64,000 bases of DNA, taken from NCBI GenBank assembly GCA_016708585.1, contig JADJFK010000014.1:55764-119763 (forward strand), written 5' to 3'. Of the stretch, positions 58,488-64,000 are shown piece by piece (position 1 is the stretch's first letter; each line of letters begins with the position of its first letter). Position numbers and translations under genes: made by a program. Source of the stretch: Sulfuritalea sp. (GTDB lineage Bacteria > Pseudomonadota > Gammaproteobacteria > Burkholderiales > Rhodocyclaceae). The notes beneath the pieces are model-generated. The model had not been told where the DNA came from, did not search any database, and saw only the letters and a program-made list of their open reading frames with translations.

Positions 58488-58910
58488 TCAGGCGAGCCTT
58501 CCCGGAGCGATCCCGCCGGAGAGCTTGACCGCGTCGAACGCGCCTTCACCGAGGGCGGCGATTTCCGCGCCACGGCCGAAGAAGCTGCTCATCATGTTTT
58601 GCGCGCCAACCAGCAGGGCCATGACGAGAACGACGAAGATCAAGGTGCGGAAGAAGCCGTTCAGGTCGCCACCGAAGATCAGCACGCCACCCGCCACGAC
58701 GATGCCGATCATCGCCAGCGCGAACGCGACCGGGCCGGTGACCGAGTTGCGGAGGTTGGTCAGCCAGCTTTCATAGGGCAGCGACCCGCCGGTGCCTTCC
58801 GCTGCGAAGACGTGTTGCGGGACCAGCAAGAACACCAGCAGCAGGATCGCCAGTCCGCAATAGAACAGGGTCGAACGGGCGAGCGGGTAGGGAAGGGCGG
58901 ACGAGTGCAT
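58488..58910 (-). CDS. trbC: Conjugative pilin TrbC (VirB2 type)
   Basis: 140 residues; a long signal peptide (to about FAAEG) is followed by two membrane helices, GPVAFALAMIGIVVAGGVLI and FFRTLIFVVLVMALLVGAQN, the prepilin layout. RP4 TrbC is cyclised after processing; whether this one is cannot be told. The C-terminal part after about 120 (FDAVKLSGGIAPGRLA) would be removed. Placed between trbB and trbD. Confidence 0.9.
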   Translation of the reverse strand: MHSSALPYPLARSTLFYCGLAILLLVFLLVPQHVFAAEGTGGSLPYESWLTNLRNSVTGPVAFALAMIGIVVAGGVLIFGGDLNGFFRTLIFVVLVMALLVGAQNMMSSFFGRGAEIAALGEGAFDAVKLSGGIAPGRLA

Positions 58911-58923
58911 GGGGCTGGCTCCT

Positions 58924-59886
58924 TTACAGAGGACGAGTGAGGTAAGCGCCGTCGGCGTAGCCGGCCACTTCCAGGATCTCCTGAACGCAGCGGCCTTCGG
59001 GGGTGCGGGCGATATGGACGATGACGTGCACCGCTTCGCCGATCAGCGGTTCGATCGGCCGGGGTGATTCCGGGTGCATGCTGATCAGCATGGCGAGGCG
59101 GTCCAGCCCCGACCTCGCGTTGTTGGCGTGGAGGGTGGCGGCACCGCCTTCGTGGCCGGTGTTCCAGGCCATCAGCAGGTCCAGCGCTTCGGGGCCGCGC
59201 ACTTCGCCGACCAGGATCCGGTCGGGCCGCATGCGCAGGGTGGTCTTGAGAAGCATGGTCATCGTGACTTCGAGCGAGGTGTGGTACTGCACGAAGTTCT
59301 CGGCGGCACACTGGATCTCGCCGGTGTCCTCGATGATGAAAACGCGCTCGGCCGGATCGAACTCGACCATGGCATTGATGATCGCGTTGACCAGCGTGGT
59401 CTTGCCGGAGCCGGTGCCACCGATCACCAGGATGTTCCGGTGCGCCTTGATGGCGGCCGTCAGGGTCGCCTGCTGCGCGGCGGTCATGATCCCGGCCGCG
59501 ACGTACTGGTCGAGTGTGAAGATGGCCACGGCCTTCTTGCGGATGGCGAAAGTCGGCGCGGGGACGACCGGCGGAAGCTGGCCGGCGAAGCGCGAGCCAT
59601 CAATCGGCAGCTCGCCTTCGAGAATCGGCTTGTGCCGCGTCACTTCCTTGCTGTGATAGCCGGCAACGGTCTTGATGATCGCTTCGGCGCGCGCGAAGGG
59701 AATGCTGCCAATGCAGCGCATCTTCTCGCCCAGCCGCTCCTGCCACAGCCTGCCGTCGGCATTGAGCATCATCTCGACGGTCCTGGGGTCGGCCAGGGCG
59801 TCCATCATGAGCGGTCCCAGATCACGCTCCAGCTTCCTCTTCGCCCGATCCTTGAGGGAAGAAACGGATTCTTCGATGTCTGTCAT
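58924..59886 (-). CDS. trbB: Conjugal transfer ATPase TrbB (VirB11 type)
   Basis: 320 residues. Walker A GGTGSGKT (156-163), then IIEDTGEIQC (Walker B-like) and ILVGEVRGPEALDLLMAWNT with the VirB11 His/Arg box, ending with AATLHANNARSGLDRL. It is a hexameric cytoplasmic ATPase that drives the mating channel. First gene of the trbB-N operon. Promoter boxes upstream are weak but the region is otherwise empty of genes. Confidence 0.95.
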   Translation of the reverse strand: MTDIEESVSSLKDRAKRKLERDLGPLMMDALADPRTVEMMLNADGRLWQERLGEKMRCIGSIPFARAEAIIKTVAGYHSKEVTRHKPILEGELPIDGSRFAGQLPPVVPAPTFAIRKKAVAIFTLDQYVAAGIMTAAQQATLTAAIKAHRNILVIGGTGSGKTTLVNAIINAMVEFDPAERVFIIEDTGEIQCAAENFVQYHTSLEVTMTMLLKTTLRMRPDRILVGEVRGPEALDLLMAWNTGHEGGAATLHANNARSGLDRLAMLISMHPESPRPIEPLIGEAVHVIVHIARTPEGRCVQEILEVAGYADGAYLTRPL

Positions 59887-60184
59887 GTATCGATCCCGGT
59901 TTGCTTCGGTTGAATGTCAACCTTCGACCTGCTAGATACGATATAACGAATTGCAGAATTGCGCAAGACAACGATTATGGTGAACAAGAACGCGGCCGTG
60001 TGCAACTACCAGGCGACGTCGACGGGGCGGATAGCGGGTACTGGCGTTGAGGATGTGTTTCTACGTGGTTCTTTGTGACAAGCCGAGGCGCTCGTCAGGC
60101 GTGGATCATGGAATCCGGAACTGGGCGTGGTCGGCGCGGAATGCGCCTTTGCGGGGGAGGAGACAGCGAGGGGGTAGGGAGGGC
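59887..60184 (-). promoter_or_regulatory. trbB promoter region
   Basis: On the minus strand TTGCGC (59966-59961) and TATCGT (59943-59938) are separated by 17 bases, ending about 50 bases before the trbB start. AT-rich repeats with AATTGC/GCAATT around the -35 could be an operator. No gene is visible in the 59887-60212 gap. Confidence 0.45.
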
Positions 60185-60197
60185 TTCAGCGGCTAAA
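60185..60197. promoter_or_regulatory. KorB operator between trbA and trbB
   Basis: TTCAGCGGCTAAA, one mismatch from the IncP-1 KorB site TTTAGC(G/C)GCTAAA. It lies 16 bases after the trbA stop and upstream of the trbB promoter, where an IncP-1 plasmid also has one. Confidence 0.78.
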
Positions 60198-60212
60198 GGC
60201 CCTCACCTGGCG

Positions 60213-60542
60213 TCAGGACGGTTTGCGCAACTTGCTCCGTGCCGCTTCGTCCCACTTCTTGACGATGAACGCCTGATGTTCCGGCAGGACTGCCGACACC
60301 CGCACAACGCCTTCGGGAAGGCTTCGCGGGGCGCTCCCGCCCGCCAGGGCATCCAGGCTCTCGCGGTCAAGGTCGGTCGATTCCAGGAGAGTCTGCAGCG
60401 GCGTTTCCAGGGCTTCCGCGATCGCCTCCATGATCTTCAAGGAAGGGTTCGCCTTGCCATTGGTCAGGTCGGACAGGAAAGAGATGGAGATGTCGGCCTT
60501 TGCGGCCAGTTCGTTCTTCGTCATGCCGCGTTCGTCGAGCAA
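60213..60542 (-). CDS. trbA: TrbA-like transcriptional regulator
   Basis: 109 residues. The N-terminal helix-turn-helix is clear: GMTKNELAAKADISISFLSD with LTNGKANPSLKIMEAIAEAL. The C-terminal part, VVRVSAVLPEHQAFIVKKWD, resembles the TrbA tail. The start is not certain: a TTG at 60542 or the ATG of GMTKNEL six codons later, neither with a good ribosome site. TrbA in IncP-1 plasmids represses the tra and trb promoters and so coordinates transfer. Position directly upstream of trbB supports the name. Confidence 0.85.
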   Translation of the reverse strand: MLDERGMTKNELAAKADISISFLSDLTNGKANPSLKIMEAIAEALETPLQTLLESTDLDRESLDALAGGSAPRSLPEGVVRVSAVLPEHQAFIVKKWDEAARSKLRKPS

Positions 60543-60615
60543 GCGAAGGATGTTCGTGAAAAGATTTGGTTGTGCACAGTGCCCGTCGCCATCCGGTGGT
60601 GCGGCTTCTCTGAAA

Positions 60616-60628
60616 TTTAGCCGCTAAA
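60616..60628. promoter_or_regulatory. KorB operator in front of trbA
   Basis: TTTAGCCGCTAAA, exactly the IncP-1 KorB operator (TTTAGC-S-GCTAAA). It lies 74 bases upstream of the TTG start of trbA, between the trbA and trfA-type promoters. Confidence 0.88.
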
Positions 60629-60632
60629 GTTC

Positions 60633-60661
60633 TTGATCTTGGGATACGGTTTAGCTAAATC
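60633..60661 (+). promoter_or_regulatory. trfA-type promoter overlapped by a KorA operator
   Basis: TTGATC and TAAATC are spaced by 17 bases on the plus strand. GTTTAGCTAAAT (60649-60660) covers the -10 box and differs from the KorA operator GTTTAGCTAAAC only at the last base. In IncP-1 plasmids the trfA promoter has this arrangement, but no ssb or trfA gene follows here. Confidence 0.75.
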
Positions 60662-61003
60662 GCGGTTTGATGCCATCAGGAGAAGTTGGTTTCCAGCCCA
60701 CGCAGGCCACTCAATCAGCAACCCGGCCTGTCGACATGACAGGCCGACAGCCGACAATGATCGGCGTCGTATGTGCCCTTCACGATCCCCCGAAAAATCG
60801 AAAGCAAAAATCACGCCGTATTACCGCGTACGCTTAAAATCAATGACTTGCTTCTGGTTTCTGGAAAAAGAAAAAGCCAACTGTAAAAATAGTCGACAGT
60901 CATTCGCAATCCTCTGGCGGTGCTGGGGGTTGGGCGTGACCAGTGCTTTTGGGTATTTTGGGTTGCAGGCGGCCGGCATATCCACTGCGGAGTGTGCATT
61001 GCT
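60662..61003. other. No gene supported
   Basis: Downstream of the trfA-type promoter there is no convincing frame on either strand. The bases are A/T-richer than their surroundings (for example CTGGAAAAAGAAAAAGCC) and end at the stop codon of the nuclease gene. This is the likely junction where the replication genes were replaced. Confidence 0.6.
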
Positions 61004-62053
61004 TCAGTGATCGGGTTCGAGATCGTCCTGGTCGTCGTTCTGAAGCGCTCGAAGTTCCTCGGTCAGCGCCTCGATGCTCGGCAGGACGCCCGCCATGGCG
61101 TCGGGCAGGGCGGTGCGGTAGGTGGAGACCCCCATCGGCGTATGGATGTCACGCAGTGCATACTCGACGACCGTCCCCTTCTTGCTCTTGCAGAGCACGA
61201 GGCCGATCGTTGGCGCATCGACAGTCTGGTTGCGCACCAGCTCATCGACGGCGGCGAGGTAGAAATTGAGCTTGCCGACGTACTCGGGCCGGAAGGCGGT
61301 ATTCTTGAGTTCGATCACCACGTAGCAGTGCAGGCGGGTGTGATAGAAGAGCAAGTCCATGAAGAACTCGTCGCCGTCGACCTCAAGACGGTACTGACTT
61401 CCCACAAACGCGAAACCGACGCCGAGCTCGATCAGGAAGTCTCGCAGCCGCAGCAGGAGCGCCTTTTCGATGGTGCGCTCATTGGACGAATCCGTAATCC
61501 CGAGGAAGTCGAAAGTGTACGGGTCCTTGAGGATGTCGCGAGCCAGGTCGGACTGTGGCGACGGCAGCGCACGATCGAAGTTGGTTTGCGCGGCGCCCAC
61601 GCGCCGGTGAGCGGCCGTCTCGATCTGGAGTTCGAGCACCGACCGGCTCCAGCCGTTTTCGATGGTCTTGCGGATGTACCACTCGCGCGTCGGCCGGTCC
61701 TTGACCTGGTCGAGAAGAATGCAGTTGTGGAACCACGGCACTTGTGCAGCAGCTTGCTGCACAAATTCTTCTTCAGGCCAGGCCTCGGCGAACGCCCGCA
61801 TGTACTTCATGTTGCGAGGGGAAAGCCCGCGCATGTCGGGGAACTCGGCACGGAGGTCGCGGGCCAGTTGGTCGATGACCTTCGCCCCCCAGCCCTGGGC
61901 GGATTGCCGTTCGAGAATCTCCTTGCCGATGCGCCAATAGAGCAGGACCAGTTCCCGGTTAACGGCGAGACCAGCCTTGAGCCTCGCCGTGCGGATGGTG
62001 GTCTTCAACTCCGCAAGCCATGCGGCGTAGTCGGGAGGGATGAGGGTTGTCAT
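61004..62053 (-). CDS. PDDEXK nuclease-domain protein (DUF1016 / YhcG family)
   Basis: 349 residues, full length. The N-terminal DUF1016 helical domain includes LVLLYWRIGKEILERQ and RGLSPRNMKYMRAFAEAW. The C-terminal nuclease core has DGDEFFMDLLFYHTRLHCYV and VIELKN, giving Asp233, Glu248 and Lys250 as a PD-(D/E)xK site. Family members are suspected nucleases linked to mobile elements and restriction loci. It stands alone here, not next to hsd genes. Substrate and effect on plasmid or phage DNA are unknown. Confidence 0.92.
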   Translation of the reverse strand: MTTLIPPDYAAWLAELKTTIRTARLKAGLAVNRELVLLYWRIGKEILERQSAQGWGAKVIDQLARDLRAEFPDMRGLSPRNMKYMRAFAEAWPEEEFVQQAAAQVPWFHNCILLDQVKDRPTREWYIRKTIENGWSRSVLELQIETAAHRRVGAAQTNFDRALPSPQSDLARDILKDPYTFDFLGITDSSNERTIEKALLLRLRDFLIELGVGFAFVGSQYRLEVDGDEFFMDLLFYHTRLHCYVVIELKNTAFRPEYVGKLNFYLAAVDELVRNQTVDAPTIGLVLCKSKKGTVVEYALRDIHTPMGVSTYRTALPDAMAGVLPSIEALTEELRALQNDDQDDLEPDH

Positions 62054-62345
62054 GCTTCGGCGGTTATGGTTTTCGGCGAGTCACTTGATCTGGAATTGTC
62101 CACCAGGCTGCTGCACTGTTGCGGAGTTCAGCGTGAATCGACCCGGCACGCCTCCCAAGGTCGGCCAGCCGGCATGATACGAAGCGCGAAGAACGGCTGC
62201 GCCGTCCATCGCGCCGGTCTGCCGATGAACACAGTGATCGGGGTGGCCCGGGACGATTTGGGGTAAGGTCCGACAAAAAAGCGCTCACTTCCGTTGCGGC
62301 GTCTCGAACGCGAATGTCAGCGATCCTGCACGATTCTCCGTCCCG

Positions 62346-62666
62346 CTACGCCTCGAATCCCAACAGGCTCCACCAGTCGCTGGCCGCATGCAGCACACGC
62401 ACGATGGACACGCCGCCGGGGCGCGGCTGGTAGAACACCAGGTGATTGTCGAAATCCTTGACCCGCCATTTGCGCATGCCCGCCAGGTCAGGATGTTTGA
62501 GCGTTACCGGTGCGCCCATCATGGGCTGCCGCGCCAGGTCGGCGAAGCTGGCTTCGGCCGGGCTCAGGAAGCGTTCGGCCACGTTCAGCCCAGCGTTTTC
62601 GGCCAGATAGACGAAGTGTTCTACCAGGTCGCGCCGCGCCGCCGCGCGCTTGGTAACCAGCGGCAT
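62346..62666 (-). CDS. parE: ParE/RelE-family toxin
   Basis: 106 residues. VTKRAAARRDLVEHFVYLAE is the N-terminal helix of the ParE family, followed by the beta-sheet end, GMRKWRVKDFDNHLVFYQPR and VSIVRVLHAASDWWSLL. ParE toxins poison DNA gyrase. Its ATG overlaps the antitoxin stop (TGATG). The pair stabilises the plasmid by killing plasmid-free cells. Confidence 0.93.
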   Translation of the reverse strand: MPLVTKRAAARRDLVEHFVYLAENAGLNVAERFLSPAEASFADLARQPMMGAPVTLKHPDLAGMRKWRVKDFDNHLVFYQPRPGGVSIVRVLHAASDWWSLLGFEA

Positions 62667-62926
62667 CAGCGCGGTTTCTTTCGCGCTTCGACCTTGGCCA
62701 AGGCTTCCCTGCGGATGGCGCTCCAGTCCGCCGGGGTCAGTTCACTCTCAGCGCCACTCAGTCCTTCCAACAGCTTCGCTTCGAGCTGTTCTTCGGCTTT
62801 GCGTTTCTCGTCGGCGCGGATCAGCTCGCGCACATATTCGCTCACGCTGCTGTAGCGGCCTTGGGCAATCTGTCCATCCACGAACTGCTTCAAGGGGTCG
62901 GGCAGCGAAATATTCATGCTTTGCAT
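62666..62926 (-). CDS. parD: ParD-family antitoxin
   Basis: 86 residues from the ATG that follows AAGGAGG by seven bases. MNISLPDPLKQFVDGQIAQG and YSSVSEYVRELIRADEKR form the ribbon-helix-helix DNA-binding part, and the acidic/basic helical tail wraps the toxin. It represses its own operon and neutralises ParE. A second ATG three codons later is possible. Upstream bases 62927-63060 hold no gene but should include the promoter. Confidence 0.93.
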   Translation of the reverse strand: MQSMNISLPDPLKQFVDGQIAQGRYSSVSEYVRELIRADEKRKAEEQLEAKLLEGLSGAESELTPADWSAIRREALAKVEARKKPR

Positions 62927-63061
62927 GGAGCACCTCCTTATCTCACCTAAAGTGCCACAAACAGCAAAAGATGGCAATAACTGCCATGTGACCCAGGGCA
63001 ATCGCATGAATGCCATCGTCGTGAACCCTCCAAAATAATCGTTTACGCTCAATGAGTTACA

Positions 63062-63083
63062 AAGGGGCTGTTCACAGCCCCTT
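63062..63083 (+). terminator. Strong hairpin with T-rich tail
   Basis: AAGGGGCTG-TTCA-CAGCCCCTT, a 9-bp stem followed by GATTTGTGTAGTTTTCTG and more T runs. No plus-strand gene ends just before it. IS91-type elements carry hairpins near their ends, so it may belong to the transposase fragment that follows. Confidence 0.55.
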
Positions 63084-63118
63084 GATTTGTGTAGTTTTCT
63101 GTCTTTTTGGGGTTTTCC

Positions 63119-63475
63119 ATGAGGGCAGAAAGCAAGTTCCGGCTGGTCGACGTCTGGGCACAGGTCTATCACTCGTGCAGGAACCGCGCCTGCCCGCTGC
63201 GTCGGACCCGGGCGAAGGAAGCCTGGGTCGCCGCAAGGCGGCGTGAAGTGCTGCCCGTGCCTTACTTTCACCTGGTGTTCACGCTGCCGCACGACCTCAA
63301 TGGCCTGATTGCCGCCGCACCACGGCCGCTCTACGAGACGCTGTTCTCCGCGGTATCGGCAACGCTTACCGAGTTCGCCGCCAACCCGCGACATCTGGGC
63401 GGCGTGTCGGCGTTCTCGCTGGTGCTGCACACGTGGAAGCAGGATCTCGGCCGACATGTCCATCTGCATGCGCTG
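63119..63475 (+). pseudogene. IS91-family transposase fragment
   Basis: Frame from MRAESKFRLVDVW: YHSCRNRACP is the conserved zinc-finger end of IS91-type (Y2/HUH) transposases, followed by VLPVPYFHLVFTLPHDLNG, LGGVSAFSLVLHTWKQDLG and the HUH-type HVHLHALV. The N-terminal zinc region and everything after HALV are missing. The end runs straight into group II intron sequence at about 63475. Confidence 0.85.
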
Positions 63476-63866
63476 GTACTTCAAGACCCGAGGCACCCGA
63501 AGCTGGGTATTTGCCGCAACAGAAGAAAAAGAGGATGGAACGAAAAGGGAACTTACCTTGCTGCTAGAGTCGGATACGCCGATAAGACGGCATGTCAAGA
63601 TCAAAGCTGACGCGAACCCGCATGACCGCCAATGGGAAGAGTACTTCGAGGCCCGATGGGGCAAGAAAATGCTGTATTCAGTGTGCGGTCGCAGGAAGTT
63701 TTACCGCGTCTGGCAAAGGCAAGACGGCCTGTGTTCGGTCTGTCAAAATTCCATCACGACGAGCACTCCCTGGGGTGTTCGCCACATCGTGAAACGGACG
63801 GATGGCGGATCGGATGCCGCAAGCAACCTTCAGATGCAACATCTCAGTTGCCGTAGAAACCTGTAG
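63475..63866 (+). pseudogene. Group II intron reverse transcriptase, C-terminal fragment (X and HNH)
   Basis: Frame beginning YFKTRGTRSWVFAATEEK, then SDTPIRRHVKIKADANPHDR and QWEEYFEARWGKKMLYSV, the end of the maturase (X) domain. The HNH part follows: CSVCQNSITTSTPWGVRHIV and NLQMQHLSCRRN. The RT domains upstream are absent. A complete LtrA-type protein would be about 450-600 residues. Confidence 0.9.
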
Positions 63867-63922
63867 TATGCCCGAATGAAAGTTGTGAAACCGGGTATCG
63901 AAAGATGCCTTTGTAGAGGCTT

Positions 63923-63956
63923 GAGCCGTGTGTGCTGAAAGGTGCAAGCACGGTTC
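63923..63956 (+). ncRNA. Group II intron domain V
   Basis: A 34-base hairpin from GAGCCGTGTGTGCTGAAAGG to GCACGGTTC. It has the AGC catalytic triad near the 5' end, a bulge and the GAAA tetraloop in GTGCT-GAAA-GGTGC. It is intact even though the intron is not. The helix that follows is domain VI. Confidence 0.9.
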
Positions 63957-64000
63957 TTGGGGGCCGGGCGCGGGCAACCGTGTTCGGCTACCCGACGTTG

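Larger units (their letters stand above)
63475..63996 (+). mobile_element. 3' end of a group II intron
   Basis: Includes the IEP fragment, then domains V and VI, ending with the bases CTACCCGAC just before the last four bases of the window (GTTG, the presumed 3' exon). The 5' part, including domains I-III and most of the IEP, is replaced by the IS91 fragment. Confidence 0.82.

Noticed and set aside
60633..61010. 125-codon plus-strand frame after the trfA-type promoter
   Set aside because: Would be the place for ssb or trfA, but the translation has neither an OB-fold pattern nor a TrfA helix-turn-helix, and it lacks a ribosome site.
1..64000. CRISPR arrays, rRNA and tRNA genes
   Set aside because: No regularly spaced repeats and no cloverleaf or rRNA-like stretch were seen; the only RNA element supported is group II intron domain V.

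Overview
The window reads as part of a conjugative, metal-resistance plasmid from a betaproteobacterium. The right-hand third carries a Tra2-type mating-pair module in IncP-1 order (trbA, then trbB to trbN, all on the minus strand). Next to trbA lie one exact and one near-exact copy of the KorB operator (TTTAGC-S-GCTAAA) and a near-exact KorA operator (GTTTAGCTAAAC). The metal proteins (CopK, CzcE, CzcI, SilB-like CusB, PbrR/CadR types) are of kinds known from Cupriavidus-like beta-proteobacteria; this host assignment is inference.

Layout. 1-950: end of a phage-type lysozyme, a nucleoside 2-deoxyribosyltransferase-family gene and a 66-residue small gene. 1.07-46.9 kb: a metal island bracketed by two inverted, roughly 90% identical copies of about 255 bp, each leading into a small periplasmic copper-type protein. 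Inside it, in order: a CzcE-like gene and copK (+); a minus-strand cluster with a Cys-rich 80-residue protein, a His-rich FlgB-like protein and an HD-GYP phosphodiesterase; phasin-like and hypothetical genes; a cytochrome c with cusABC, cusF and a DUF411 (CopG-like) gene; an IS3-family remnant; sbp-cysTWA for sulfate uptake; a first CzcCBA-like RND operon with czcI; a Pb/Cd module (DUF411, DsbD-alpha, lspA, two cytochromes c, P1B-ATPase, YnfA, MerR-type regulator); a RIT element (three tyrosine recombinases with 34-bp terminal inverted repeats); a copper P1B-ATPase; a second RND operon with the same gene order as the first; copRS; and a degenerate CopK paralogue.

47-60.6 kb: a decayed antitoxin-like gene, an HU/IHF-like gene, then trbN to trbA. 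trbG and trbI each carry a one-base indel near the N-terminus. 60.6-64 kb: the divergent trfA-type promoter is present but no trfA or ssb follows. Instead there is a PDDEXK nuclease (DUF1016), a parDE toxin-antitoxin pair, an IS91-type transposase fragment and the 3' end of a group II intron with domain V.

How it works together. Four sites beginning GATTACATTT lie in front of the small periplasmic gene at 4.5 kb, the cus operon, the copA region and the copRS/RND intergenic region, so CopRS probably controls a copper regulon across the island. A separate MerR-type operator with 19-bp spacing controls the Pb/Cd ATPase operon. Export combines periplasmic scavengers (CopK, CusF, DUF411, CzcE), three RND tripartite pumps and two P1B-ATPases. 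The least expected part is the FlgB-like protein with four HxxH motifs, coupled to an HD-GYP enzyme and a six-cysteine mini-protein inside a copper island.
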